A stretch of DNA of 64,000 nt from Chelydra serpentina (taxonomy: Eukaryota; Chordata; Testudines; Chelydridae). Shown one piece after another: positions 22,455 through 32,205 of this stretch. The stretch spans positions 20,309,501-20,373,500 of the forward strand of contig JBAIAC010000006.1 of the NCBI GenBank assembly GCA_037349315.1, read 5' to 3'. The number at the start of each line of letters is the position of its first letter. Within the stretch, counting starts at the first letter, position 1. Below the pieces are notes generated by a model, which was given only the letters and a program-made list of their open reading frames with translations, did not search any database and was not told the origin of the DNA. Position numbers and translations under genes: made by a program.

Positions 22455-22640
22455 GGAAGAGGCTGAATTGTCTTGTGTTTAAAGCACAGGACTGGGATGC
22501 AAGAGACCTCGGGTCAATTTCCAGCTCTGCCACAGACTTTGTGTATGACCTTAGGCAAATCATTTCACCTCTCTGTACCTCAGTTTCCCCATCTGTAAAA
22601 TCAGGATCATAGTCCTTCCTTTGTCTAGTCTCCCTTTGGG
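22455..22640 (+). mobile_element. MIR SINE
   Basis: In order on the plus strand: a tRNA-like head, CAAGAGACCTCGGGTCAATTT (B box), CCAGCTCTGCCACAGACTTT, ATGACCTTAGGCAAATCATT, and CCTCAGTTTCCCCATCTGTA followed by AAAT. This is the classic MIR core order and is the best kept MIR in the window. Confidence 0.85.
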
Positions 22641-23793
22641 GAGAGGACAAGCAATAGAATGAAACACACAGGACATATGTTATTAATGTAACTTATTGCT
22701 CTACTGGAAGGAGCCCCAATACTGTGGTGATACAAGTGGTATAAGAACCTGTACACACTAGAATAGAATGCTCACCCCGCCCCATCATGGCTGCCCAGCA
22801 TTCTGGTTGCTGGCAGGAGACAACACTTTCCAAAACTCCAAGGAATCCTAGTTACCGACGAGGAAGTAATGACTTATTTAAAACAAGCCCTTCCTGCAGT
22901 AGCATGCGCCACTATTGACAAAGCAAGGTTTACTAGCATTTTACGGCATTCAAATGAAAATGCAGAGACAGGTGCCTGCCAACTTGAGCTGGGGTAAGTT
23001 TTTCAGAGCTGTAGAATGAGCTTCGACTTCTAAGTTACTGTCTTTTTCTTTACAAATAATAATCTCTTCACTTTTACAAGCGCTATATTATTTTTAGGTA
23101 AGAAAACACTATAAAGTTCATGTTTTATTGTTCCTTGCAGTTATATAAATTACATCTGGCCAAAATAAATGTAATTCCTACTGTGTGAACTGGGGACCCA
23201 GAATGTTGATTTTCCTCAAGTTATAAACAATGTGAAGATATGTTATACTGGGTCACAATTTTCCACTGTACAGCAAAATATATAACTCACTTTTAATAAC
23301 AAAAGTGCATATATCATTAAAGTTTCCTACTCCATGGAGCACATATTATGTTACTCTACTCAGCAAGATATATCCTTTCTACATACCACAATCTCTAAAA
23401 TATTGTTTGACTGAACAAAAAATATTTCAGTGATTCATTAGTACAACAGCTGTCATTTTGAAAAATTATTCAAATTAGTCTGTATTTTTATTAGTAATAT
23501 TGAATTCTTTTGAAGGCTAATGTTTTTAGTAGCGCTAATATCACAGCATACATTTCTGCTACTCTCATCTTGTTATTGCCATGGCTGCCGGAAAGGAATT
23601 TTGGAGTATTATTTATTATTTTGATTTCTCTGGTGACTGTCGGAATTTAGAGGCACCTCCCAAAATTTAACACACAGTTAGAAAATCTAACATGTTCAGT
23701 ATTTTGATTCATTAAGTTTCCAGTTACTAGTTTGCCAATTAATAGATGGTCTCAAAAGTACGAATGATGGGATTTTCTAAAGAACTCAGCTTC
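22641..23793. other. unassigned AT-rich sequence
   Basis: No supported gene or repeat. The last ~600 bp are notably AT-rich and free of recognisable repeat ends. Confidence 0.4.
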
Positions 23794-24703
23794 ACCCTAA
23801 CAAAATGGCAGATGAAATTCAATGCGGACAAGTGCAAAGTAAATGCACATTGGAAAAAATAATCCTAACTACACATTGAAAATGATGGGGTCTAAATTAG
23901 GTGTTACAACTCAAGAAAGAGATCTTCGAGACATTGTGGATAATTCTCTGAAAACATCCACCCAATGTGCAGCGGCAGTCAAAAAAGCGAACAGAGTATT
24001 GGGAATCATTAGGAAAGGGATAGATAATAAAACAGAAAATATCATATTGCCTCTATATAAATCCATGGTACGCCCACATCTTGAATACTGCGTGCAGATA
24101 TGGTTGCCTCATCTCAAAAAAAATATATTGGAATTGGAAAAGGTTCAGAAAAGGGCAACAAAAATTGATAAGGGATGTGGAACAGCTTCTACATGAAGAG
24201 AGATTTTTCGAAGTGTGATTGTTCATCTTAGAAAAGAGATGACTGGGGGAAGGGATGTGAAAGAGGTCTATAAAATCATGAATGGGATGGAGAAAGTGAA
24301 TAGGGTTCTCTTTACTTCTGCACATAAAACAAGACCTTGGGGGTCACCCAAAGAAATTAATAGGCATCAAGTTTAAAACAAACAAAAGGAAGTACTTCTT
24401 CACACAATGCACAGTCGTTACCCTGGAATGCTGTGAAGGCCAAAAATATACCTGGATTAAAAAAGAATTAGATTAGTTCATGGAGGATATGTCCATCAAA
24501 GGCAATTAGGGATGCAACCCCATGCTTGGAGTGTCCCTAAAACTCCACCTGCCAGAAGCTAGGAGTAGACATAAAGGGGTGGATCATTCAAAATTACCCT
24601 GTTCTATTCATCCCCTCTGGAGTATCTGGAACTGGCCATTGTCAGAGACAGGATACTAGTGGTCTGACTCAATGTAGCCATTCTTATTTTCTTATGTTTT
24701 CAC
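23794..24703 (+). mobile_element. CR1 LINE 3' part, decayed ORF2
   Basis: From 23801 the plus strand reads KWQMKFNADKCKV, then after a frameshift (frame 23843-24196) VTTQERDLRDIVDN, AAVKKANRVLG and MVRPHLEYCVQIWLPH, the CR1/L3 reverse transcriptase C-terminal region. Further frameshifts follow into KIMNGMEKVNR and the 3'UTR with GTCAGAGACAGGATACTAG. It ends near 24703 at ATTCTTATTTTCTTATG, the sense form of the tail seen reversed at 10282, so both belong to one old CR1 type. Confidence 0.85.
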
Positions 24704-24889
24704 AGTTTGGTAGTGCTCTTAGGATGGGACTTTCAAAAACACTCAGTATTGGCCTAACCCTGGTTCCACTGATGTCATTGGAAATTTCACATTGACTTCC
24801 TTTTAATTTTCAATTAATTAGTTTCCTCATTTTTATGTACTTCCACTTTTTGAAGTTAAATGCTACTGTGGTGAGCTTTTTTTGGCACT

Positions 24890-25258
24890 ATTACTGAGCT
24901 GTTCAGCCATATTCACCTCTCGGACAAAATCCTGTGTTCCACTTAGGACTAAATCAAGATTGCCTCTCCCTTTGTTGGTTCCAGAACTATCTGCTCCAAA
25001 AAGCAGTTGTTAATAGTGTCTAGAAATGTTATCTCTGCATCCCATCCTGAGGTGACATGAACCCAGTCAATATGGATAGCTGAAATCCCCCTTTATTATT
25101 GGGTTTTCTGTTTTTGTAGCCTCTCTAATCTCCCTGAGCATTTCACAATCACTGTCACCATCCTGGTCAGGTAGTTGGTAGTAGCTTCCTACTACTATAT
25201 TCTTATTGTTCAAGCATAGAATTTCTATCCATAGAGACTCTATGGTACAGTGATTCAC
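24890..25258 (-). pseudogene. CR1 ORF2 endonuclease domain, broken
   Basis: The minus-strand frame 25258-25067 reads ESLWIEILCLNNKNIVVGSYY and ends in IKGDFSYPY; the next frame carries HIDWVHVTSGWDAEITFLD, EPTKGEAIL and, after a further shift, LDLVLSGTQDFVREVNMAEQLS. GDF.YP.IDW and the PT...LDLV block are the core of the apurinic-endonuclease-like (EEP) domain of CR1 and L2 elements, which nicks target DNA. The frameshift near HIDW and a later stop make it a pseudogene. Confidence 0.75.
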
Positions 25259-25730
25259 TTAAGATTTTTACTTTATTGGACTCTATGTTTTCTCCCCACA
25301 TATATTGCCACTCCCCCCAGAACAACCTATTCTGTCATTCCTATATATTTTGTACCCTGGTATTACCACATCCCATTGATTATCCTCATTATACCTAGTT
25401 TCAGTAATGTATCCTCATTTAATACCAAGCACTCTATTTCATTCATCATAGCACTTAGCATTTGTACATTCTGTCAATATTCAGTTGCTTACCTGCAGGT
25501 GTTATATTTAAATAGAACTCTTTTACGTTTGACTGTTCCACACTAGTTTCTACTTGTACTTTACCAGCTTCTTTCCTATCCTCTTTACTAGGATATAGAG
25601 TTCCCCCTTTAATAAATTAATCTCTCAGGGATGTCTCTGCCTGAACCATCCTGTTGGCTTTCCCCCAGTTTAAAAAATCCTCTACAACCTTTTTTACTGT
25701 TACATTCCAGCAGTTTGGTTCTGTTTTGGT

Positions 25731-26000
25731 TTAGATGGAGCTCATCCTTCCTCTACAGGCCCCACTTTTCCCAAAAGAATCCGCAGTTCCTAATAAACCT
25801 AAAACCCTCCTCCCTATGCCATCCATCTCATTTTGTTTTCCTGGTCCTGCACAAGGAATTAGAAGCATTTCAGAGAATGCTACCTTGGAGGTCCTGGACT
25901 TTAATCTCTTATCTAGCAGCCTAAATTTGGCCTCCAGGACCTCTCTCCTACCTTTCCCTATGTCACTGGTACCAATATGCACCACATCCACAACCTTCAC
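25731..26000 (-). pseudogene. CR1 ORF1 SGNH-esterase-like segment
   Basis: The frame reads VVHIGTSDIGKGRREVLEAK and then RLKSRTSKVAFSEMLLIP. A GTND-type motif (here GTSD) followed by a helix and a strand of this form is block III of SGNH hydrolase-like domains found in ORF1 of vertebrate CR1 elements. The catalytic Ser block would be upstream and the His block downstream; neither is clear. A frameshift after PCAGPGKQNEMDGI ends the good match. Confidence 0.6.
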
Positions 26001-26136
26001 ACCTGGCAGTCAACTTATCATGCAGTTCTTTTGGTCACTACAAACCCAATTGCCTATGTTTCTAATAATCAACTCCCTCATTAATAATACCTGGCTCTTC
26101 CTAATACCTGGGGTTCCCTCCCCGGGAAGAGTATTG

Positions 26137-26499
26137 TCAGTGAGAAAGAATACCCTCATCTGGAAGGAGAGTCCCAACTATGAGATTGTTTCCCTCCATT
26201 CCAGCTTGATGTTCTCCTTCTCTGAGACTTTCATCCTCCTTAACAGCACAGAAGCTGTCAGACTGGGACCACTTTACTGTGTCCCTGACAGTCTCATCTA
26301 TGTTCTTATCTGTCTCCCTTAGCTCCTCCAGTTCAGCCATTCTGGCCTCAAGAGCCCGTATTGTGTCTCTGATGGCCATGAGCTGCTTGCTTGGTGCACA
26401 CATATACACCATCTGCTCACAAGGTAGGTAATCGTACATGATGCATTCAGTACAATAAACCAGATAGCTCCCACTCTGCTGTTGGACTTCTGCCTGCAT
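26137..26499 (-). pseudogene. CR1 ORF1 N-terminal segment
   Basis: The 120-residue frame starts with a Cys-rich stretch (YCTECIMYDYLPCEQMVYMC) and then a predicted coiled coil, LMAIRDTIRALEARMAELEE. Cys pairs followed by a coiled coil match the RNA-binding ORF1 protein of CR1-type LINEs. The esterase-like segment follows downstream on the same strand, with the frame lost between them. Confidence 0.65.
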
Positions 26500-26620
26500 T
26501 ATTTTTACTTTTGCAGGGTTTTTAGTTTTCTTTTTGATTTGTTTTGTGGAGGGGTTATTGGCCTAAGCTTAGTGTATATTTGTTAGGTGTATCTGGTTCT
26601 CATGCGCCCTCTCTTATCTC

Positions 26621-26972
26621 CCTCACAAACCTCCCCTGTTTGCTGCTTCTGTGCACTAGCTCCTCTGATTGCTTAGGAGCTGTCCTTTTAAACCCCTCTT
26701 CTCTCTGAGTTAGCCTTGTCAAGGGATACTAAAGGGATTAGTGATCAAGGGTAGCAGGCTAGAGGGTTAGTGAACTCTCAGCCATGCCTAGCAGGCTACT
26801 TGGCTCAGCACACAGCCCTCACAACACACCATGCTATAATCAAGCAAGCACATAGCAACAAAAACAAGCACACAACAAACTGACAAACTCACCCCAAGGG
26901 TCATATAGTCTCTTCTCCTTCACCTGGAGAACTTCCTCACAAAATTCCCGTTTGCTGCTCCTGTTCACTAGC
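26621..26972 (-). repeat. direct repeat within CR1 5'UTR
   Basis: A ~40-bp block (CCTCACAAA, then GTTTGCTGCT, then CACTAGC) occurs at 26621-26660 and again at 26935-26972, 314 bp apart. It could be a repeated promoter monomer of the element's 5'UTR. Confidence 0.7.
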
Positions 26973-27268
26973 ATAAGACTTCTCCAAAATCCTCCTCCTA
27001 TGAACCCACAAGGTCACAAAGTGTCTGTGCTAAAAGTTGATCTTTACAGTATGCCCAGAAGATTAATAAATTCTGCCTCCATAGACCAAGAGGGAAAGAG
27101 AATTTCAGAGTCAAGGACCCCTCAAAGAGAACAGGCTAGCAGCTGCTCTTTCTCTTCTACGGTGAAGGAGATCTATCTTCAATTGTGCAGTATGGCAAAA
27201 AGAATGGGGCAGTCCTGCAGGGACATGGGTCCCAAACTATTTAAGACGTCCAACATTAAAACTATGAA

Positions 27269-27370
27269 GTGTTCTTGTAGCCATGTTGATCCTAGGATAT
27301 TAGCAAGACAAGGTGGGTGATATAATAACTTTTATTGGACCAACTTCTGATACAAGAGGTTCTTTCAGCT
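27269..27370. mobile_element. single arm of a foldback element
   Basis: GTTCTTGTAGCCATGTTGATCC, then AGGATATTAGCAAGACAAGG, then AACTTTTATTGGACCAACTTC match the right arm of the foldback at 46450-46635 in reverse. Only one arm is evident here. Confidence 0.7.
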
Positions 27371-27489
27371 GCTTTATTCTGTATAAGGAATACAGCATTA
27401 AGAACATTGCTTCTTCACCACTAGTTGAAGCAATGAAAGATCGAAATTAAACTTATTGAAATTAGTAAAAATGGAGTGGTGACAGTGAA

Positions 27490-28690
27490 TCCTAATGTTA
27501 AGATGCATATAAATGTGTAACTGTTTATAGTTATAAGGATCTAATAACTAATAAACACAGTTTTAAGTGGTTACAGCTAAGGATAAAATATGGTGATTTT
27601 GGAATAATTCAGCCTATAGGAAACAGGCAGGTTAAGGTGAGATAAAGGTCCCTCCAAAATCTGAAGAGAGGGGCCAGTCAAGCATGGCATATGTTTTCAA
27701 TCAGGTCTGGGTTTGATTGACAGATGAGTTCACCAGCTGCGATTGGTTCATAAGAACAGACCAATCAAGGAAGCCTTTAAGATGATTGGTGGATGGGTAT
27801 GCTAATGATAAGGATTGAAGAAAAAACCAATCAGAATAGGCCAAAACCTGTATATAAGGCAGAGAGCTAACTGGCTTGAGTCAGTCATGATGAGACCAGG
27901 TGGAAAAGCAGGAAAGGAAGTAGGAAGGTCAGAAAAGAGCTGAAATCTCTGAAAAAGGAAAGCGCTGTGGCAATAACAGCTAAGAAGTAGCTGTGACCAC
28001 AGACAGATCAGAGGGAAAGAAGACTGTAGAAAAGTAACATGACAACCATAGTACAATGAACCAATAGGATTTATGAGTGTATCTGTCTCAGGTAATAAAG
28101 CTGGATGCTTGTGTATATATATGTTGTTACTATGTATAGTTTTAATGTTAAAGAACTTGCTGTCAGCATTCTACAGGTGACTGATCATCACATGTAGAAT
28201 GTAACCACTGAAAAGCTCTTACCAACTGTATGGTATTACAGTATTGAATACTTTTATATGCATACCTGTGCTAATGGGATTTGTATTTTATTTCTTGATA
28301 TATTCTTTTAAGGTTTATTGTATCAAGGAATATTGGTATATTGAACAAAGATTATTTTGTTTTTGAAGAATTACTGCCTGATCGTTAATTCTTCAATCAG
28401 AAAGCTGTATCCATGTCTTCCCCAAGGGTCAACAGAATTAGTCCATCCCGAGGAAGTTTTCCAAGGGTCAGAGGGAAACCCTTAGTAAAACTTCTGGGGC
28501 AGTCCACCCCCTTTCACCTACCAAAACAGACAAATTAACAAGTGAGTTACTGATATAGGCAGGCCCATTGTGAGGGTGTGTGGAGTCTGATTTTGGGAGT
28601 AACACTTTTGTTGGAGACAAGCTTTCAACTGGCAACTTGAATGCCACCTGCAAATTCAAGGGAACTCAGTATAATGATCAGATAGTTGAT
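27490..28690 (+). mobile_element. probable LTR with promoter, ends undefined
   Basis: A TATATAA box at 27851-27857 is preceded by four CCAAT boxes and followed 240 bp later by AATAAA at 28094-28099, the U3-R-U5 layout of a retroviral LTR on the plus strand. The R-like region (GGCAGAGAGCTAACTGGCTT onwards) fits a retroviral leader. I cannot find matching TG/CA ends or a target duplication, so the limits are rough. No gag, pol or env reading frame is present. Confidence 0.5.
27741..27857 (+). promoter_or_regulatory. four CCAAT boxes and a TATA box
   Basis: CCAAT-type motifs lie at 27742-27746 (reverse), 27761-27765 (forward), 27785-27789 (reverse) and 27827-27831 (forward), with TATATAA at 27851-27857. 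Such a cluster is the usual NF-Y-dependent arrangement of an LTR promoter. The last box is only ~20 bp from the TATA box. Confidence 0.7.
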
Positions 28691-28822
28691 GATGTGTTTT
28701 GTCTGTGTGGTATCCCACAGGTTAAGTCAATACGTTTTTTATTCATTTGATCTTCCTTGAAGTCCCTTTGTGCAGCCCCATGTACTAGAGTCTAATCTTG
28801 AGGAAACAGACATAGATGATGG

Positions 28823-29520
28823 TGTGATGACTTAGGAGTTGCTCTCTACTAATTTATGAATACTGTATGATGCTCTGATTATGGAATATTCACTGGATAT
28901 ATTGGCTTCATTTAATAGTGGGATGTCAGGAAAAACAAGCAGGAAGGAGAAAGCATAGCAGGACAGAAAGAGAAATAGGCAACTGGCAGTTGGTTGAAGA
29001 CGATTCCAGGACAGAAAAGGTCTGGGAACACAGAAGCTTCAAAGACCTGTGGCAGGTTTATAAAGAAACACTCTCCCAAGGGGGATAGTTATTCCGGGGG
29101 ACCAGACTGAGCTGCAGATAAACACTGGTGGTGTCTGAATAAATTACGTCTGCAAAGGTTACCATCAAGGGAGGGTAAGATTTTAGGAAAGACCAACATA
29201 TGGGTAGACTGTTGCTGTTAAATAATTTGTTCCTACTGGTAAATGAACAATATTTTGGTTTAAGACGGCTGTATGCTCACTATAAGCACCACTGGTCACA
29301 GACTCCTGATGGGAAGAGCCATGGGTGCCTAAATTCAGCCAGACCTGCTGGGTAAGAATGGTTGATTCACAGGTGCTATAGCCCAGGGCCTGATCTAGGA
29401 GTGGGAGAATTGCAGAATTCCACCCCCAGAGAGGTAAAGGCACAAGGCATAAGAGCTGAGGTGGTGCACACAAAAAGACCAGAAAGGGGACAGAGGTGCA
29501 GCTATCCTGTAACTGTGACA
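28823..29520 (+). mobile_element. solo LTR, 698 bp
   Basis: It starts TGTGATGACTTAGG and ends TGTAACTGTGACA. Flanks are GATGG at 28818-28822 and GAAGG at 29521-29525, a 5-bp duplication with one mismatch. TATAAAG lies at 29059-29065 and AATAAA at 29138-29143, in promoter-then-polyadenylation order. No internal genes are present. Confidence 0.65.
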
Positions 29521-29535
29521 GAAGGTAGCAAGGTC

Positions 29536-29824
29536 CAGGGCCGGCTCTAACTTTTTTAAGCCCCAAGTAAAAAAAAACAACTGAGCACCGGACCCCCCCC
29601 AAGCAAAATAAACAAAAAACAAACAAACGAGCACTGCCCCACCGAACCAAAAAAACCCCCAAAACCACAGCGCCGCCCTGCCGAAACAACCCCCGCGAGT
29701 GCCACCCCGCCAAAGTAAAAAAAAAAAAAATCCAAGCGCCCCCCGCCACCTCAAGACTGGCCGCCCCTTAGAAGGTGCCGCCCCAAGTACGTGCTTGGTC
29801 AGCTGGTGCCTGGAGCCGGCCCTG
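29536..29824. mobile_element. hAT-type MITE, 289 bp, perfect TSD
   Basis: The ends are CAGGGCCGGCTC and GAGCCGGCCCTG, a 12-bp perfect terminal inverted repeat. GCAAGGTC is duplicated exactly at 29528-29535 and 29825-29832, the 8-bp duplication of hAT transposons. The interior is A-rich and C-rich homopolymer runs with GCCGCCCCAAG blocks, and encodes no transposase. The same element is known to me as a common turtle repeat. A 188-codon minus-strand frame reads through it and is an artefact. Confidence 0.92.
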
Positions 29825-29832
29825 GCAAGGTC

Positions 29833-32074
29833 TGTATCTGAAAGGAAGTTTTGCACTCTCCTAGCCACATACAGCTGCAGAGTCAGAATGGTATTTTGGC
29901 TACAGCTGCTATTTAATCATCTAAAAGTAGCCCTGGATCTTCTAAAAGCCTTAGATTGTGAATTGAGTCAAAACTGGCAGATGCAATCCCTCAGCCATGT
30001 GCAAATATCATTTGTTACCTTTTCTAGTTGCTCCACTTAACCCATCAATATCCAGCTTGCCCCATTTGGCAAGGCAGTCCGTATCCATGTGGCAAGGCAG
30101 TCCGTATCAAGTAATGCCCTCAAAAGAAGGAGCCTGCATCCTGAATGGTAGCTGCCACCCTGTTCCCTCTGCTCTGGAGGAACGCATTCACAATTTCTGC
30201 CAGCAATGGACCCATACTTTCCCACTGTCCTTCGTCATCCAAGAAAGACATGGATCCACATTACAGGCCAATGCGTGTGCTCAGAACCGTACAAAACACA
30301 GGGGAAGGCACCGATCCTGCCTGAAGGAATGAAATCCTGGCCATTGACTTCACTGAAGCCAGGAGTTCACCCTAAAAGTCCAGTTCTGCATGTGAGGAAC
30401 CTTATTCCATTTGGACCAGATAATGACCTCTGCTGCACATTTGTGCAGGGTACTGAGGCATTTGCCAGCCATAGAATGGGCAGCTGCGCAGCGGGGAGAG
30501 ACGCCTCAACCTGGAAAGTGGGTATGGGAAGGGACAGGGAATAATTGGAGCCTTGACTGCTCCCTCTTCCCCCAGTGCACAAGTCTGCATAGGTAAGCTG
30601 ACCCCGGGGCAGGAGGGAGGGGAAGTAATGTGCGCCAGGAAGAGACAGCTTCTCTTGTAGCGGAAGGGGGAATCAGACTGAACTGTGGCTTTGACTCTCA
30701 GTTTGGCTCTATGGGAAGCCCTGAACACAGCGAAGACAGCAAGGTGCCAGTCTAGCCTTGTAGGATTCTCTCTCTCACACAAATATATAGGCAATAGAAA
30801 GACTGAACCCATGTGAAAGCACCACATTAAACATACAAAAAGAGTATGAATGTAACTGGGGCAAAGTCAGTTGTCTTGTGTAGTTATTTATTTGTGGCAG
30901 GGGGGTTACTACAGAAAGGTCTTGAAACTACAGTCAGAGAGAAATAGCATATGATAATAGAGTTAGTAAATGATAATATAAAACTGAGAGAGATTCAGGG
31001 ACTGATCTGCAGGATCAGGCCTGTAGAAAGAAGGTCATGTGGGGGACGACACATTCCTTCACTAGGATGTTATTACATGTTTAGAGCCAGGGAAAAGGGA
31101 CTTTCCTTTGCTTCTCCATCCATTAGAAATGGCTTATCTTGTGTGAGAGGGAAAAAGATTATAGCAAATATGGGCCTGATTCCCCAATGCCTTTCATGTT
31201 GTGTAATCATTTCCATCTCTTCACAGTGAGTGTAAAATGCCACCATGTCAGAACAGTAGCATGTTACTGATTGGCATAGGTGTAAATGAATACGTGAGGC
31301 ACAAGATGGCGGGGGTGCTAATTCCTCTTACACTTGTCTTGTCATGCTGGATAGTCTATGCGGTAGAATTAATTACTGGCCCGAAGGTATAAAGTGAGAG
31401 AACTTTAGCAATATGCAGCCATGAATGGACACATATATCTAGCTTCCCCAAACAAAGCCCAGCCTCATTAGTACCCCCGAGGACCATCTTCCTACTGAGT
31501 GGGGGACTGAAAAAAATACTATTGTCTCTTGAGTTTCTTAGGTTACTGCAAATTGCTCCTCTCTAAAACCAAAAGACTTTGCTCTGTACATTGGGATTTT
31601 ACTATTCCTATTCATCATAACCTCAAAGAGAATAGAAGGGGAAATGTTTCTGTTTTTTGGCACTCTGGTTTTCAGAAAAAAAGGTGATTTCCTACTGATT
31701 AAAATATAATTTTTTTTTGGCAAATCCTTTCAGCCAGCTTTGGAATCCAACAACCTTCCCCCTTCCAAACCTGGCAGGATTGACTCAACTTGAGTGAGCT
31801 CATGGCTCACAAAGGTCCCTTAAACATGAACTGCAAAGCAAAAAATGAAAAAAAGGAGCTCACTAACCAAGCTGCTCATAGGATCTCTTGGTCCTTTTAT
31901 TAAAAAGTTATCAAGTCTCCATAGCGTACACTTAGCAAACACATGCAATCATGCCTTCCCAATATTTACTCCACTGTGCGCTACATGCAACTCCTCACTA
32001 TTTAAGCACTGATCTATGTGGCGCACCACTGAAGGCAAAAGAATCTGCCTGCATAGATTACAGGATCAGGACTT
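29833..32074. other. unassigned, with small repeats
   Basis: At 30067-30108 TGGCAAGGCAGTCCGTATC is repeated with a 23-base period. At 30326-30371 a palindrome-group fragment pairs GAAATCCTGGCC with GCCAGGAGTTCACCC around ATTGACTTCACTGAA. No exon is supported; frames up to 141 codons at 30206-30827 show no domain and overlap on opposite strands. Confidence 0.45.
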
Positions 32075-32205
32075 TAGATTAGGAATTCTTTGGAGCAAGG
32101 ACCGTCTTTAAAGTTAGGTAAGTACAGCGCTTAGCACAATGTGAGTCCAATCCTGATTGGGGCCTCTGGGCGCTATGGTAATACAAATAATAAAATAACT
32201 AATAG
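32075..32205 (+). mobile_element. MIR-like amniote SINE, 3' part
   Basis: TTCTTTGGAGCAAGGACCGTC, AAGTACAGCGCTTAGCACAAT, and GGGCGCTATGGTAATACAAA followed by TAATAA match the tail half of the amniote MIR1-type SINE, sense strand. Confidence 0.75.

Larger units (their letters stand above)
24800..26950 (-). mobile_element. CR1 LINE 5' part: 5'UTR, ORF1, endonuclease
   Basis: This antisense segment holds the normally missing 5' half of a CR1-like LINE. From 5' to 3' on the minus strand: a 5'UTR (about 26950-26500) with two copies of a 40-bp block, ORF1 (26499-26137 and 26000-25731), then the ORF2 endonuclease (25258 to about 24890). The 3' reverse transcriptase part is absent. It directly follows a plus-strand CR1 3' half but is a separate event. 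Confidence 0.75.

Noticed and set aside
25735..26322. 195-codon plus-strand frame
   Set aside because: It is antisense to CR1 ORF1, which has the recognisable motifs on the minus strand.
23794..26950. Plus-strand CR1 3' half next to minus-strand CR1 5' half, as a single twin-primed insertion
   Set aside because: In a 5' inversion the inverted segment lies upstream of the 3' segment. Here it lies beyond the 3' end, so two separate insertions are more likely.
27490..29520. One provirus with two LTRs
   Set aside because: The two LTR-like regions do not resemble each other and only ~130 bp separates them, with no retroviral gene between.
29183..29749. 188-codon minus-strand frame (and overlapping 157-codon frame)
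   Set aside because: It is translated from the homopolymer runs of the hAT MITE and the LTR end; composition is Phe/Leu/Gly-rich with no domain.
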